A program made the translations under genes and the position numbers. A DNA stretch of 40,487 nt from Clostridia bacterium (GTDB lineage Bacteria > Bacillota > Clostridia > UBA1381): positions 1-40,487 of the forward strand of contig JAOAAV010000063.1 in assembly GCA_026418715.1 (NCBI GenBank), in the 5' to 3' direction. Under the pieces are notes generated by a model. That model made no database searches. It worked only from the letters and a program-made list of their open reading frames with translations, and had not been told where the DNA came from. Numbering within the stretch: position 1 is the stretch's first letter; the number at the start of each line of letters is the position of its first letter. Below are positions 1-10,205 of the stretch, in pieces.

Positions 1-1044
1 CATGACGACCCTACGGTTATACGTATGCTGTCGGATTTGACGGGTGTCGATCCGCGGACAATTCCGCTTGACGATAAGGAAACAATGAGTCTGTTCACTT
101 CGACAAAGGCGTTGAAAATTACGACAGATATCGGTTCGGAAGTGGGTACATACGGAATACCTGAATTTGGCACAAAGTTTGTGCGCCAAATGCTTATAGA
201 TACAAGGCCTACTACCTTTGCAGAGCTTGTGCGAATTTCGGGTCTGTCGCACGGAACGGATGTGTGGCTTAACAATGCTCAAGATTTGATCAAAAACGGA
301 GTTGCCACTTTGTCTGAGGCTATTTGTACCCGTGATGATATCATGATTTATCTGATTTTTAAAGGAGTTGAGCCCGGATGTGCCTTTAAAATTATGGAAA
401 GTGTGAGAAAGGGGAAAGGACTAAAGCCCGAAGATGAGGAGGCAATGCGCAGGGCGAATGTACCCGAGTGGTATATTACATCATGCAAAACCATAAAATA
501 TATGTTCCCCAAGGCCCATGCGGTGGCATATGTGACTATGGCATTTCGCATTGCATATTTTAAGGTGCATTATCCTGAAGCGTTTTATATTGCTTATTTT
601 TCCGTGCGCGCGGATGATTTTGATGCACAATTAATGGCAAACGGTATGGATGCCGCAAAGCGGGCAATGGAAAATCTCTTGAATAAAAAAAGAAACAATA
701 CTATCTCTCCAAAAGAAGAAAATTTAATTCCTATCCTCGAAATATGCATTGAAATGTATGCAAGAGGCTTTAAATTCGCGAAAATTGATCTGTATAAATC
801 TCATGCGGTAAACTTTCTGCAAACACCCGACGGTATATTGCCTCCGCTTAAAGCTTTGGCGGGTTTGGGCGAGAATGCCGCAAGAAGTATCATGGAGGAA
901 AGAGAAAAGGGAGAGTTTAGAACTATCGAGGATTTAAGGCAGAGAACCTCAGTTACAAAATCTGTTATTGAGCTTTTGCAGAAAAATCATTGCCTTGATA
1001 ATCTGCCCGAATCGAATCAGGTTTCATTCTTTGACTTGATATAA
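1..1044 (+). CDS. polC: DNA polymerase III PolC, C-terminal part (partial)
   Basis: The reading frame is open from base 1, so the gene starts outside the window; about 347 C-terminal residues are present out of the roughly 1,400 usual for PolC. The first residues [18 protein letters not shown] followed by TIPLDD belong to the polymerase core of the Gram-positive replicative polymerase. Further on, [29 protein letters not shown] and the [10 protein letters not shown] helix-hairpin-helix region are also typical of PolC. The enzyme carries out chromosomal replication and contains a 3'-5' proofreading exonuclease, which lies outside the window. The gene ends at TAA and runs directly into a strong hairpin shared with the convergent argH. 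Confidence 0.95.
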   Translation, partial: HDDPTVIRMLSDLTGVDPRTIPLDDKETMSLFTSTKALKITTDIGSEVGTYGIPEFGTKFVRQMLIDTRPTTFAELVRISGLSHGTDVWLNNAQDLIKNGVATLSEAICTRDDIMIYLIFKGVEPGCAFKIMESVRKGKGLKPEDEEAMRRANVPEWYITSCKTIKYMFPKAHAVAYVTMAFRIAYFKVHYPEAFYIAYFSVRADDFDAQLMANGMDAAKRAMENLLNKKRNNTISPKEENLIPILEICIEMYARGFKFAKIDLYKSHAVNFLQTPDGILPPLKALAGLGENAARSIMEEREKGEFRTIEDLRQRTSVTKSVIELLQKNHCLDNLPESNQVSFFDLI

Positions 1045-1048
1045 AAAA

Positions 1049-1086
1049 GCTGTGACGAATTTTATGTTTCGTCACAGCCTTTTTAT
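1049..1086. terminator. Bidirectional terminator between polC and argH
   Basis: An 11-bp perfect stem (1049-1059 with 1068-1078, loop of 8) is flanked by A-rich sequence on the left and a T-run on the right. It can end transcripts from both sides. The last codons of argH lie inside the right arm. Confidence 0.85.
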
Positions 1087-2448
1087 ATATTCTTTTGCTG
1101 ATGCAATTGCCTTTTCTACGGTTTCCTTTGCAGGGCCGCCAATAACTTTTCTGTCGTTTACACAAGTTGCCATGCTGATCGCAGAGTAAATATCCGTTTC
1201 AAAAACAGGAGAGCAAGATTTGAATTCTTCTATAGTAAATTCGTCAAGAGTTTTGTTGTTTTCAAGAGCGTAAAATACCATTTTCCCTACAATTTCATGA
1301 GCTTCTCTAAACGGGAGACCTTTCTTCACAAGATAGTCCGCCACATCCGTAGCATTTGTAAATCCACCCTTTGCGCCTTGGAGCATAGCTTGTTTTTTTA
1401 CGGTCATAGTGGAAATCATATCGCAAAACACAGGCAGACATAATTTGACGGTATCAATCGCATCAAAAATAGGCTCCTTGTCCTCCTGCATATCCTTGTT
1501 ATATGCGAGCGGGAGACCTTTCATGGTGGTTAAAAGTCCCATCAAATGTCCGTATACACGTCCCGTTTTACCTCGAATCAATTCCGCAACATCCGGATTT
1601 TTCTTTTGCGGCATAATGCTGCTGCCCGTGGAATACGCATCATCCATTTCTACAAAAGAAAATTCATGACTGCTCCAAAGAATAAGTTCTTCACAGAAAC
1701 GGCTCAGATGCATCATAATGATTGAAAGGCAGCTTGCAAGCTCAATTACAAAATCACGATCACTCACGCCGTCAAGAGAATTTAGCGTAACACTGTCAAA
1801 GCCAAGCTCCGATGCCACAAATTCACGATCTAACGGATATGTCGTCCCCGCAAGGGCGCCAGAGCCCAACGGCATGACATTGGTGCGTTTTTTGCAGTCT
1901 GACAAACGATCATAATCACGCTTGAACATTTCAAAATATGCCATCAGGTGATGCGCCAGTGTAATCGGCTGTGCTTTTTGAAGATGAGTATATCCCGGCA
2001 TAATGGTTTCCGTATGAAGAGCAGCCAAATTTACGATTGTGTCAAGGGTACGTTTTAGCATACCTTCTATTTCTTTAATTTCGTCCATAAGATACATACG
2101 GATATCAAGAGCCACCTGATCGTTTCGGCTTCTGCCCGTATGCAGCTTCTTCCCGCTGTCGCCGATTCTTTCAATCAATATTTTCTCGATATTCATGTGA
2201 ATATCTTCGGCATCAATTTCAAATTCTATTTTTCCGGCATCAATATCGGCTAAAATCCCATTAAGACCTGCGACAATCTTTTCAGCATCCTCTTTGGGTA
2301 TTATATTTTGTCTGCCGAGCATGGTTGCATGGGCAATACTGCCTTTTATATCCTGTTTGTACATACGTTGATCAAAACGAATGGATGAGTTGAAATCATC
2401 CACGTTTTTTGCAGTGCCTTTTTGGAAACGTCCGCCCCATAATTTCAT
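1072..2448 (-). CDS. argH: Argininosuccinate lyase
   Basis: Splits argininosuccinate into arginine and fumarate, the last step of arginine synthesis. The 458-residue protein has the fumarase/aspartase superfamily signature [11 protein letters not shown] at about residues 275-285, which carries the catalytic serine loop, and the HTGRSRNDQ substrate loop at about 103-111. The frame is open 18 codons further upstream. I chose the ATG at 2448 because MKLWGGRF is the family's usual N-terminus and an AGGAGG lies just ahead of it. The gene follows argG with a 69-base gap and is very probably transcribed with it. Confidence 0.96.
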   Translation of the reverse strand: MKLWGGRFQKGTAKNVDDFNSSIRFDQRMYKQDIKGSIAHATMLGRQNIIPKEDAEKIVAGLNGILADIDAGKIEFEIDAEDIHMNIEKILIERIGDSGKKLHTGRSRNDQVALDIRMYLMDEIKEIEGMLKRTLDTIVNLAALHTETIMPGYTHLQKAQPITLAHHLMAYFEMFKRDYDRLSDCKKRTNVMPLGSGALAGTTYPLDREFVASELGFDSVTLNSLDGVSDRDFVIELASCLSIIMMHLSRFCEELILWSSHEFSFVEMDDAYSTGSSIMPQKKNPDVAELIRGKTGRVYGHLMGLLTTMKGLPLAYNKDMQEDKEPIFDAIDTVKLCLPVFCDMISTMTVKKQAMLQGAKGGFTNATDVADYLVKKGLPFREAHEIVGKMVFYALENNKTLDEFTIEEFKSCSPVFETDIYSAISMATCVNDRKVIGGPAKETVEKAIASAKEYIKRL

Positions 2449-2517
2449 TGGTATTCCTCCTTGAGTATTTTCCAAAAATAAGGGGTGCATCATTAAGGAC
2501 ACACCCCGTAAAAATCT

Positions 2518-3729
2518 TTACTTATGCTTTTCCATCATCATAGCGCGAACCTTAAGCGGCAGTCCGAACAGATTTATGAAGCCTTCCGAATCCTTGTGGC
2601 TGTAAAGCTCACGGCTGTCTCCAAAGCTTGCAATATCCTCGTTGTACAAGGAATATGGAGATTTTGCGCCCGCAGGGGAAATGTGCCCTTTGTAAAGCTT
2701 TAGGCGAACTTCTCCAGTTACCGTTTCCTGTGTACTGTCCACAAAGGCGGAAAGTGCTTCACGAAGCGGAGTGTACCAGTTTCCGTCATATACAAGCTCT
2801 GCAAATTTAATTGCCGCCTGACGCTTAAAGCTTTGCGTCATACGGTCTAAACACAGATATTCCAATTCCTCATGCGCAGCATATAAAATAGAGCCTCCTG
2901 GTGTTTCATAAACACCTCTCGATTTCATTCCAACCAATCTGTCCTCAACGATATCGGCAATCCCAACGCCGTATTCGCCGCCGATTTTATTCAATTCCTC
3001 AACCAAAGCAACAGGTTCATAAGCTTTTCCGTCAATTGAAACAGGAATTCCCTTTTCAAAGCCTATCGTCACATATCTCGGCTTATCGGGTGTTTTTTCT
3101 GGAGGCGTAGTGAGCTTTAACAAATTATCAAGCTGAGGCTCGTTGGCGGGGTCCTCCAAATCCATTCCCTCGTGGCTGATATGCCAAATGTTTCGGTCAC
3201 GGGAATACAAATCTTTTTTTGTAACGGGTATAGGAATATTATGAGCCTCCGCGTAATCTACGGCATCCTCACGGGACTTGATATCCCAAATTCTCCAAGG
3301 AGCGATAACCTTCAAATGCGGAGCAAGAGCTTTTATGGTAAGTTCAAAACGAACTTGATCATTGCCTTTGCCCGTCGCACCGTGACAGATTGCCGACGCC
3401 CCCTCAGCTAAAGCAATTTCCACCAGTCTTTTTGCTATGATAGGTCTTGCGTGAGAGGTGCCCAAAAGATACTTGCCTTCATATACGGCTCCCGCCTTTA
3501 AAGTCGGAAATATGAAATCTTTTACATATTCTTCCCTCAAATCTTCTATATAAAGCTTGGACGCACCGCTTGCCTTAGCTCTTTCTTCCAGACCTTCGGT
3601 TTCCTTTCCCTGTCCTACATCTCCACATACGGCGATAACCTCACAGTCATAGTTTTCCTTAAGCCATGGAATGATAATGGAAGTATCTAATCCGCCCGAA
3701 TATGCCAAAACAACTTTTTCTTTGCTCAT
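2518..3729 (-). CDS. argG: Argininosuccinate synthase
   Basis: Joins citrulline and aspartate with ATP to make argininosuccinate. The 403-residue protein opens with [17 protein letters not shown], the PP-loop ATP-binding motif at residues 11-17, and keeps the [14 protein letters not shown] segment that contacts substrate. The frame runs 25 codons further upstream, but the ATG at 3729 sits behind AGGAGGAAAT and gives the standard N-terminus. It is the first gene of an argG-argH operon behind a strong promoter. Other arginine genes are not in the window, so the upstream steps must be encoded elsewhere. Confidence 0.97.
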   Translation of the reverse strand: MSKEKVVLAYSGGLDTSIIIPWLKENYDCEVIAVCGDVGQGKETEGLEERAKASGASKLYIEDLREEYVKDFIFPTLKAGAVYEGKYLLGTSHARPIIAKRLVEIALAEGASAICHGATGKGNDQVRFELTIKALAPHLKVIAPWRIWDIKSREDAVDYAEAHNIPIPVTKKDLYSRDRNIWHISHEGMDLEDPANEPQLDNLLKLTTPPEKTPDKPRYVTIGFEKGIPVSIDGKAYEPVALVEELNKIGGEYGVGIADIVEDRLVGMKSRGVYETPGGSILYAAHEELEYLCLDRMTQSFKRQAAIKFAELVYDGNWYTPLREALSAFVDSTQETVTGEVRLKLYKGHISPAGAKSPYSLYNEDIASFGDSRELYSHKDSEGFINLFGLPLKVRAMMMEKHK

Positions 3730-3821
3730 GGTTGCATTTCCTCCTACGTCAGTGTTAAAATAATATCGGAAAGCATTGATTAAAAACTTATGCTTTCGAA
3801 ACATTCTACATTGTCCACAAC

Positions 3822-3850
3822 ATTATATACTAACGAAATAAATTGTGCAA
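3822..3850 (-). promoter_or_regulatory. SigA-type promoter of argGH
   Basis: On the minus strand, TTGCAC (3845-3850), a 17-base spacer and TATAAT (3822-3827). Transcription would start near 3815, giving a leader of about 85 bases before argG. I could not find a convincing ArgR box in that leader. Confidence 0.8.
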
Positions 3851-3910
3851 GATGATTAAAAATATTTTGTGGCTTTTGGGTAAAAAATTATTTTATTTTT
3901 GGAGGTTTTC

Positions 3911-4405
3911 ATGCGAATTATAGGGATAGATCCGGGATATGCGATTGTGGGAATCGGGGTAATTGATTATGTGGGGAACAAATTTCGTACGCTTGAGTAT
4001 GATGCAATTATTACCCCCGCAGATATGCAAACTCCGATGAGGCTGAAAAAAATCTATGAGGATATAAATATTATGCTCAATAAATACAGGCCGGATGCGG
4101 TTGCAATAGAGGAGTTATTTTTCAACACCAATGTTAAAACCGCAATTTCCGTGGGCCAGGCAAGGGGAGTTCTTATAGTTGCCGCAGCAAATAAAGGAAT
4201 TCCGACGTATGAGTATACGCCGCTTCAAATAAAACAGGCTGTAACGGGATATGGCAGAGCGGACAAATCCCAAATGCAGAATATGGTCAAGATGCTTTTA
4301 AATCTGAACGCAATTCCAAAACCCGACGATGCCGCAGACGCACTTGCTATTGCAATATGTCATGCACATTCTTACAGCATGAACGAGAAGATAAAAGTAA
4401 CATAA
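3911..4405 (+). CDS. ruvC: Crossover junction endodeoxyribonuclease RuvC
   Basis: Resolves Holliday junctions by paired nicks, working with the RuvAB motor encoded just downstream. The 164-residue protein has the RNase H-like fold signature GIDPG at the N-terminus. The four expected acidic residues are present at D7, E67 (in AIEELFF), D140 and D143 (in PKPDDAADALA). An in-frame TTG lies at 3899, but the ATG at 3911 follows GGAGG at 3901-3905 and gives the canonical MRIIGIDPG start. It is divergent from argG. The ruvA promoter lies downstream, so ruvC and ruvAB may be partly uncoupled. Confidence 0.96.
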   Translation: MRIIGIDPGYAIVGIGVIDYVGNKFRTLEYDAIITPADMQTPMRLKKIYEDINIMLNKYRPDAVAIEELFFNTNVKTAISVGQARGVLIVAAANKGIPTYEYTPLQIKQAVTGYGRADKSQMQNMVKMLLNLNAIPKPDDAADALAIAICHAHSYSMNEKIKVT

Positions 4406-4422
4406 ATGTAATATAGATTTTA

Positions 4423-4451
4423 TTGACACATTCTGCGATAACCTGTATGAT
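4423..4451 (+). promoter_or_regulatory. SigA-type promoter of ruvAB
   Basis: TTGACA (4423-4428), a 17-base spacer and TATGAT (4446-4451), close to consensus. The start site would fall near 4458, at the edge of the ribosome site AAGGAG (4458-4463), so the ruvA leader would be only about 15 bases long. No LexA box is visible around it. Confidence 0.75.
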
Positions 4452-4472
4452 ATAAAGAAGGAGAGTTTTGAG

Positions 4473-5060
4473 TTGTTTTACTATATTAAAGGCGAACTCG
4501 TACATAAAGGGGATAATTTTGTCGTAATTGATGCCTGTGGAGTCGGGTATAAGATATTTACATCCATGACAAGCATATCAACCCTTCCTGAAATAAACAA
4601 GATAGCAAAAATGTTTACACACCTGCACATTAGGGAAGACATTATGGATATATACGGTTTTGTCACCTACGAGGAATTGACCATGTTTGAGAATTTGATA
4701 TCGGTATCTGGTGTAGGGCCTAAGGCGGCGCTTTCTGTTTTGTCAGTGGCAACTCCGGCGAAATTGGCGCTTGCTGTAATCACGGATGATGCAAAAACAA
4801 TCACAAAAGCTGCGGGTGTAGGAATAAAACTTGCCCAGCGTTTGATACTTGAACTTAAGGATAAGCTTAAAAATGCGGATATACCGACGGCTGGAGAAAA
4901 TGCGGCCGAAAATGTGGATAACAGCTTTGGTGAGGCTGTAAGTGCGCTTGCCGTTTTGGGCTATTCCGTGCAGGAAGCAAAAAGTGCGGTAGCGCAAATT
5001 GACGGAAGCCTAAGCGTTGAAGAAATTATCAAGGCGGCGCTTAAAAAATTGATGAAGTAG
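4473..5060 (+). CDS. ruvA: Holliday junction DNA helicase subunit RuvA
   Basis: Binds four-way junctions as a tetramer and loads the RuvB motor for branch migration. The 195-residue protein has the N-terminal OB fold (MFYYIKGELV to about residue 63). It has two helix-hairpin-helix motifs (ISVSGVGPKAAL and ITKAAGVGIKLAQRL). A flexible linker and a C-terminal RuvB-binding domain (about 148-195, ALAVLGYSVQEA) follow. The start is TTG at 4473, seven bases after AAGGAG. The usual length is about 200 residues. ruvB follows after 13 bases. Confidence 0.95.
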   Translation: MFYYIKGELVHKGDNFVVIDACGVGYKIFTSMTSISTLPEINKIAKMFTHLHIREDIMDIYGFVTYEELTMFENLISVSGVGPKAALSVLSVATPAKLALAVITDDAKTITKAAGVGIKLAQRLILELKDKLKNADIPTAGENAAENVDNSFGEAVSALAVLGYSVQEAKSAVAQIDGSLSVEEIIKAALKKLMK

Positions 5061-5073
5061 GCAGGTGTGAAAA

Positions 5074-6111
5074 TTGCTTTTTGACGATAATGAGAGAATT
5101 GTAACAGGGGAGCTTATCGGCGAAGATGCGGAGGTCGAGGCGGGGCTAAGGCCGAGAACACTTGCTGAATACATAGGTCAGCGCAAGGCAAAGGAAAACT
5201 TGGAAATTTATATCAAGGCGGCGGCGGAGCGTCGGGAGGCGCTTGACCATGTCCTTTTATACGGCCCCCCCGGACTTGGTAAAACCACTCTTGCGGGAAT
5301 TATCGCTAATGAGATGGGTGTTAATATCAGAATTACAAGCGGACCTGCTATTGAAAAGGCAGGGGATTTAGCGGCGATATTGACCAACCTTTCCCAGCAT
5401 GATATTTTGTTTATAGATGAAATTCACAGGCTAAGCCGAAGTGTGGAGGAAATTTTGTACCCTGCCATGGAGGATTATGCGCTTGATATTATAATAGGCA
5501 AGGGGCCGTCGGCAAAGTCAATAAGGCTTGATTTGCCTAAGTTTACCCTAATAGGTGCCACGACAAGGGCGGGACTTCTTACGGCTCCGCTTCGTGACCG
5601 TTTTGGGGTTATAAGTCGTTTAGAGCTTTACGAGCCTGAGGAATTGGTTTGTATCGTAAAGCGTTCGGCAGGAATTTTGGGAGCCCAAATTGACGATGAA
5701 GGTGCAAGGGAAATTGCCTGCCGCTCAAGGGGAACGCCTCGTATTGCAAACCGTCTTTTAAAGCGTGTTCGTGATTTTGCCCAGGTTAGGGCGGACGGGC
5801 GCATTACAAAAAAAGTAGCATCTGCCGCACTCGAGATGATGGAAGTAGACCCTAAGGGGCTTGATATTATTGACAGCCGCATGATTATGGCTATGATTAA
5901 GACATTTGGCGGTGGACCTGTTGGTCTTGATACACTTGCCGCAACAATAGGAGAGGATGCGAATACCATCGAGGATGTGTACGAGCCCTACCTTCTCCAG
6001 CTTGGATTTATAGCGAGAACTCCTCGTGGCAGGACAGTGACGCGTCTTGCTTATGAGCACTTTAATGTACCGTTTCAAACGGACGAAAGTCAAATTAGTT
6101 TTGATGAATAG
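5074..6111 (+). CDS. ruvB: Holliday junction branch migration ATPase RuvB
   Basis: AAA+ motor that drives branch migration with RuvA. The 345-residue protein has Walker A GPPGLGKT at 64-71, Walker B FIDEIH near 114-118, a sensor-1 region ([19 protein letters not shown]) and a C-terminal winged-helix DNA-binding domain ([10 protein letters not shown]). The start is TTG at 5074 with an AGGTG-like ribosome site, and the first residues [10 protein letters not shown] fit the family. It is co-transcribed with ruvA. Confidence 0.96.
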   Translation: MLFDDNERIVTGELIGEDAEVEAGLRPRTLAEYIGQRKAKENLEIYIKAAAERREALDHVLLYGPPGLGKTTLAGIIANEMGVNIRITSGPAIEKAGDLAAILTNLSQHDILFIDEIHRLSRSVEEILYPAMEDYALDIIIGKGPSAKSIRLDLPKFTLIGATTRAGLLTAPLRDRFGVISRLELYEPEELVCIVKRSAGILGAQIDDEGAREIACRSRGTPRIANRLLKRVRDFAQVRADGRITKKVASAALEMMEVDPKGLDIIDSRMIMAMIKTFGGGPVGLDTLAATIGEDANTIEDVYEPYLLQLGFIARTPRGRTVTRLAYEHFNVPFQTDESQISFDE

Positions 6112-6144
6112 ATGTTGGGTTTATCTTTTGGAAGGTGGATGAGA

Positions 6145-7605
6145 ATGAAGAAGATAGTCCTTCTGTTTTACATACTTTTTATGCTTTGCATGGCAAATTC
6201 CGCATATGCAGAGCCTCTAACTTTGGTATATGACGGACAGCAGGTTGAATATACTGGGGCGCAATATACTTTGGTTGTAAATAACAATGTTTTAAATCCG
6301 CCGCTGCCCCCGATTATTTTCAATGACCGTGCTTTGGTGCCTATTCGGGAAGTATTTGAAGCTCTGGATGCCGAAGTCAGCTATACGAGCGAAACGCAGC
6401 GCATTGATGTGAAATCGGACAATGTTTCTGTCAGCTTGAATATAAACAGCAATACGGCATATGTAAACGGCAAAAAGATGGATATACCGGACAACATCGT
6501 TCCCAAGCTTATAGGAAAAGTGGGGGAACCTGCCAAAACGATGGTGCCTCTGCGTTTTATTTCCGAATCGCTGGGAATGAATGTTGAGTTTGATGGAAAT
6601 CTTGGGGTGATTAGTGTCTCATCTTCAGAGGTTTCCGCGTCTAAAACTTTTTCTATAACCGATGTTGAATATAAACAATCCGGAAACGGAACATTAATAA
6701 CGGTAGCCGCGGATAGTACATTTGGTGAGTTTTCAAAATTTATGCTGACAGATCCGCAAAGACTAGTAATTGATGTAAATGGAGCAAGGCTGCAGACTGC
6801 TCAAAGTACTTATGACGTGAATATAGGGCAGGTATACAAAGTTCGTTTGGGCGAGCATGAGACGAGTACCAGAATTGTAGTTGACGCACAGAAAATAGAC
6901 AATTATTCTGTGTCTTTATCATCAGACAAGAAAAAACTTCTCATTTTGATAAGGTCGGACAAAACATCAGCGTCACCGACACCTGCACCTACAATTGCGC
7001 CCTCAAAAACGTCGGAAGCAAAAAAGATTGTTGTAATCGATGCAGGACATGGGGGAAAGGATGCTGGAGCGTTGGGAGTTTACAACGGGATTACATACTA
7101 TGAGAAGGATATAAATTTGGCGATTGCTAAGAAGGTGGAAAAATTATTGAAGGAAAAGGGAATTTCAGTAATCATGACTCGCAGTGACGATACTTTCCTT
7201 GAGCTTACGGAACGTTCTGATATTGCTAATAAAAATAATGCGGCAATGTTCGTGTGCATACATTCAAATTCGGTGGAAGGTTCTACTGAACCAAACGGTA
7301 CGGAAACATATTATTGTGAAACAAATAATAACAGCAATTATGGGATAACCAGTCAACAATTGGCTAAAAATATTTTGACAGCTATGATTTCACACATGGG
7401 AACTAAAAACAGAGGAGTAAAGACTGCTAATCATGTTGTTACAAGGACAAGCAATATGCCGGCGACATTGATAGAGGTTGGGTTTATGTCCAATCCGGAT
7501 GAACTCGGCAAGATGATTGACAATTCTTTTCAACAGGCAGTTGCAGAAGGAATTGCTGAGGGCATAGTCAATTCACTGGCAAGTATCGCAGTACCGAATA
7601 ATTAA
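6145..7605 (+). CDS. Secreted N-acetylmuramoyl-L-alanine amidase with stalk and AMIN domains
   Basis: Cell-wall hydrolase that cuts the amide bond between MurNAc and the stem peptide. From the ATG at 6145 (486 residues) I read a signal peptide ([24 protein letters not shown]). Next comes a copper-amine-oxidase-N-like domain (about 30-150, [19 protein letters not shown] and [19 protein letters not shown]), then an AMIN-like domain (about 165-270), a Thr/Pro/Ser-rich linker and a C-terminal Amidase_3 domain. The four zinc and catalytic positions are visible: the H of DAGHGG, the E of YYEKDIN, the H of IHSNS and the E of EVGFMSN. Earlier in-frame ATGs exist at 6112 and 6139, but 6145 has the better ribosome site (AAGGTGG) and signal peptide. 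It sits between ruvB and queA, an unusual place. Confidence 0.9.
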   Translation: MKKIVLLFYILFMLCMANSAYAEPLTLVYDGQQVEYTGAQYTLVVNNNVLNPPLPPIIFNDRALVPIREVFEALDAEVSYTSETQRIDVKSDNVSVSLNINSNTAYVNGKKMDIPDNIVPKLIGKVGEPAKTMVPLRFISESLGMNVEFDGNLGVISVSSSEVSASKTFSITDVEYKQSGNGTLITVAADSTFGEFSKFMLTDPQRLVIDVNGARLQTAQSTYDVNIGQVYKVRLGEHETSTRIVVDAQKIDNYSVSLSSDKKKLLILIRSDKTSASPTPAPTIAPSKTSEAKKIVVIDAGHGGKDAGALGVYNGITYYEKDINLAIAKKVEKLLKEKGISVIMTRSDDTFLELTERSDIANKNNAAMFVCIHSNSVEGSTEPNGTETYYCETNNNSNYGITSQQLAKNILTAMISHMGTKNRGVKTANHVVTRTSNMPATLIEVGFMSNPDELGKMIDNSFQQAVAEGIAEGIVNSLASIAVPNN

Positions 7606-7627
7606 AAATATTGAAAAGGACAGACTG

Positions 7628-8662
7628 ATGGATACACTTAGGAAAAAGGATTTTTATTATTACCTGCCGCAGGAGTTGATAGCGCAGGAACCGCTAAAAG
7701 ACAGAAGCGCCTCAAGAATGATGACGCTGAATAAAAATAACGGAGATGTGGCTCATGCCGAGTTTAAAGAAATTATTAATTACCTAGAACCAGGTGATTG
7801 TTTAATTTTAAATGATACAAGGGTTATTCCTGCGCGCCTGTACGGTCAGAGGGAGAAAACCGGCGGAGCGATTGAGTTTCTCTTGCTGAATAAACGGAAG
7901 ATTGATGAGTGGGAGATTCTTGTAAAACCTGGTAGAAGGGCAAAAATTGGAGCAAGGTTTGTATTTGGGAACGGAGAACTGGTTGCTGAAGTGTTAGACG
8001 TGATAAATGACGGAAACAGAATAGTAAAATTCTATTATGACGGGATTTTTGAAGAAATTTTGGATAGATTGGGAGAAATGCCGCTGCCTCATTATATCAC
8101 CAAGAAGCTTGACGATAAAGAGCGCTATCAGACGGTTTATGCAAAAAATTCAGGTTCCGCTGCTGCGCCCACTGCAGGTCTTCATTTTACGGAAGAATTG
8201 CTTGAGAAAATCAAGGATAAAGGTGTTCATGTTGGGTATGTTACTTTGCATGTCGGATTGGGGACATTCAGACCTGTAAAAGAAGATCTTGTGGCTGAAC
8301 ACAAAATGCATTCAGAGTTTTATATATTACCTGAAAAAACGGCGGAGTTGATAAATAATGCCAAGAAAAACGGGGGACGTATTGTTTGCGTGGGAACGAC
8401 CGCAACAAGGGTGCTTGAAACGGTTGCGAGTGAAGATGGCCATGTTGAGCCTGCCACGGGATGGACAGATATTTATATTTATCCGGGATATAAGTTTAAA
8501 TTGACAGATGCACTTATTACCAATTTTCATCTGCCTGAATCTACATTGATTATGCTGGTCAGTGCTTTGGCAGGCAGGGAGAATGTTCTGCGTGCTTATG
8601 AGGAAGCAGTTAAGGAAAGATACAGGTTTTTCAGCTTTGGAGACTGTATGTATATATACTAA
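7628..8662 (+). CDS. queA: S-adenosylmethionine:tRNA ribosyltransferase-isomerase
   Basis: Transfers and isomerises the ribose of SAM onto preQ1 at tRNA position 34, giving epoxyqueuosine. The 344-residue length is normal. Family segments are clear: [13 protein letters not shown] at the N-terminus, [47 protein letters not shown] and [20 protein letters not shown]. The start follows AAAGGA at 7615-7620. tgt follows after 20 bases, so the two act in consecutive steps and are co-transcribed. Confidence 0.97.
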   Translation: MDTLRKKDFYYYLPQELIAQEPLKDRSASRMMTLNKNNGDVAHAEFKEIINYLEPGDCLILNDTRVIPARLYGQREKTGGAIEFLLLNKRKIDEWEILVKPGRRAKIGARFVFGNGELVAEVLDVINDGNRIVKFYYDGIFEEILDRLGEMPLPHYITKKLDDKERYQTVYAKNSGSAAAPTAGLHFTEELLEKIKDKGVHVGYVTLHVGLGTFRPVKEDLVAEHKMHSEFYILPEKTAELINNAKKNGGRIVCVGTTATRVLETVASEDGHVEPATGWTDIYIYPGYKFKLTDALITNFHLPESTLIMLVSALAGRENVLRAYEEAVKERYRFFSFGDCMYIY

Positions 8663-8682
8663 AAATCTAAGGGATTGAGAAA

Positions 8683-9813
8683 ATGTTTAAATTATTGCAT
8701 AGAAATTTGTCGGCACGGCGTGGTGAATTTCATACTGTTCATGGCGTTGTGCAGACACCTGTATTTATGAATGTAGGCACCATTGCCGCTATTAAAGGTG
8801 CTGTATCTACTATGGATTTAAAGGATGTGGGGTGTCAGGTTCAGCTTTCGAATACTTATCATCTTCACCTTCGCCCGGGGGATAAAATAATAAAAAAGCT
8901 AGGCGGTCTGCATAAATTCATGAATTGGGACAGACCTATTTTAACGGACAGCGGCGGCTTTCAAGTGTTTTCGCTTGCGCCATTGAGAAAAATTACGGAG
9001 GAGGGGGTATACTTCAGTTCGCATATAGACGGCAGGAAAATATTTATGGGTCCTGAGGAAAGTATGCAAATCCAATCAAATTTGGCGTCTACAATTGCCA
9101 TGGCGTTTGACGAATGTATTGAAAATCCCGCACCGTACGATTATGTGAAGCAGTCCTGTGACAGAACCTATCGATGGCTTGAACGCTGCAAGATAGAACT
9201 TTCCAGATTGAATAAAATGGAGGATACCATAAATAAAGATCAAATGCTGTTCGGAATTAATCAAGGCAGTATATATGACGATCTTAGGATTGAGCATATG
9301 AAAGCGATTTCAAAGCTTGATTTGCCCGGCTATGCAATCGGCGGACTTGCTGTAGGCGAAACACATGATGAAATGTATCGTATTTTGGATATTGTTCTTC
9401 CGTATGCTCCCGAGGATAAGCCGAGATATTTGATGGGCGTTGGAACACCTGCAAATATTATAGAGGCCGTTGCAAGAGGAGTTGATTTTTTTGATTGCGT
9501 CATTGCAAGCAGAAATGCGCGTCATGCCCATGTGTATACAAAAAATGGAACAATGAATTTGATGAATGTAAAATATGAGACAGACCTTCGACCGATTGAG
9601 GACGACTGTGGATGTGAAGCGTGCAAACACTACTCAAGGGCATATATTCGCCACTTATTTAAAGCAAAAGAAATGCTTGCAATGCGTTTGTGTGTACTTC
9701 ATAATTTGTATTTTTATAATAATTTGATGTCGAAAATCAGAATGGCAATTGAGAATGACTATTTTCAGGCCTTCAGGGAAGAAAATGTTGAAAAACTTGC
9801 GAGAAGAATTTAA
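8683..9813 (+). CDS. tgt: tRNA-guanine transglycosylase
   Basis: Exchanges guanine 34 in tRNAs with GUN anticodons for a deazaguanine base, normally preQ1 in bacteria, which QueA then modifies. The 376-residue protein has the active-site aspartate region ILTDSGGFQVFSL, the second catalytic aspartate in GVDFFDCVIASRNARH, and the zinc site CGCEACKHYSRAYIRHL. The active-site loop reads DCVIASRNARHAH where many homologs have a proline (DCVxPxRNxR); this is small variation, not loss of the catalytic residues. The presence of queA next door supports preQ1 as substrate over salvaged queuine. Confidence 0.96.
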   Translation: MFKLLHRNLSARRGEFHTVHGVVQTPVFMNVGTIAAIKGAVSTMDLKDVGCQVQLSNTYHLHLRPGDKIIKKLGGLHKFMNWDRPILTDSGGFQVFSLAPLRKITEEGVYFSSHIDGRKIFMGPEESMQIQSNLASTIAMAFDECIENPAPYDYVKQSCDRTYRWLERCKIELSRLNKMEDTINKDQMLFGINQGSIYDDLRIEHMKAISKLDLPGYAIGGLAVGETHDEMYRILDIVLPYAPEDKPRYLMGVGTPANIIEAVARGVDFFDCVIASRNARHAHVYTKNGTMNLMNVKYETDLRPIEDDCGCEACKHYSRAYIRHLFKAKEMLAMRLCVLHNLYFYNNLMSKIRMAIENDYFQAFREENVEKLARRI

Positions 9814-9843
9814 AAAATACCGGCAAAATTTTGCCGGTATTTT
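9814..9843 (+). terminator. Rho-independent terminator after tgt
   Basis: A perfect 15+15 base palindrome immediately after the tgt stop, with a GC core (TACCGGC/GCCGGTA), an A-run before it and a T-run after it. It closes the ruvAB-amidase-queA-tgt transcript and could also work from the other strand. Confidence 0.9.
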
Positions 9844-9893
9844 GGGACTATTTACAAAATATGCTTAGAATAAAGTGTATCGCTTTCAGACAC

Positions 9894-9925
9894 AAAAAAC
9901 CCACACAGCTTGTGGCTATGCGGGT
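9894..9925 (-). terminator. Terminator of the tRNA-Leu gene
   Basis: On the minus strand, just past the tRNA 3' end, an 11-bp stem with two G-T pairs (9899-9909 with 9915-9925, loop of 5) is followed by a run of six Ts. Confidence 0.85.
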
Positions 9926-9930
9926 TTTTT

Positions 9931-10019
9931 TGGTGCCGAAGACCGGGGTCGAACCGGTACGGGAATCACTTCCCACAGGATTTTAAGTCCTGGGCGTCTG
10001 CCAATTCCGCCACTTCGGC
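9931..10019 (-). tRNA. tRNA-Leu (anticodon UAA)
   Basis: Cloverleaf on the minus strand. Acceptor stem GCCGAAG pairs with CTTCGGC and is followed by A and an encoded CCA. The D arm GGCGGAATTGGCAGACGC, the anticodon stem CAGGA/TCCTG with loop CTTAAAA (anticodon TAA), a long class II variable arm (GGGAAGTGATTCCC region) and the T-loop GGTTCGACCCC are all present. The long variable arm is as expected for leucine. Without CCA it covers 9934-10019. Confidence 0.97.
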
Positions 10020-10045
10020 ATAACTGTATCTCACAATGCCCATTT

Positions 10046-10074
10046 ATGATAACATATATACATTGATTAGTCAA
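10046..10074 (-). promoter_or_regulatory. SigA-type promoter of tRNA-Leu
   Basis: On the minus strand, TTGACT (10069-10074), a 17-base spacer and TATCAT (10046-10051), ending about 26 bases before the mature tRNA 5' end. Confidence 0.8.
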
Positions 10075-10135
10075 GTATTTTTTTCTCACTTTCTCAAGAA
10101 ACAGAACCAAATTTTGCAAACAATCTATATTATGC

Positions 10136-10164
10136 TTGAATATCTATTGCATAAGTGATATAAT
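10136..10164 (+). promoter_or_regulatory. SigA-type promoter of recJ
   Basis: TTGAAT (10136-10141), a 17-base spacer and TATAAT (10159-10164). It is divergent from the tRNA promoter and about 40 bases ahead of the recJ start. Confidence 0.75.
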
Positions 10165-10205
10165 ACTCTCATTATTCCAAAAATATTATGCGGACGGAGG
10201 GGCGA

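Noticed and set aside
2482-2507. Attenuator hairpin between argG and argH (GGGGTG/CACCCC)
   Set aside because: A 6-bp stem with a 14-base loop and no T-run; probably incidental.
3730-3815. ArgR operator in the argG leader around CTTTCGAAAC
   Set aside because: A short imperfect palindrome only, without the flanking pattern of an ARG box.
9875-10066. Open frames on both strands across the tRNA-Leu gene
   Set aside because: The sequence is fully explained by the tRNA, its promoter and its terminator.
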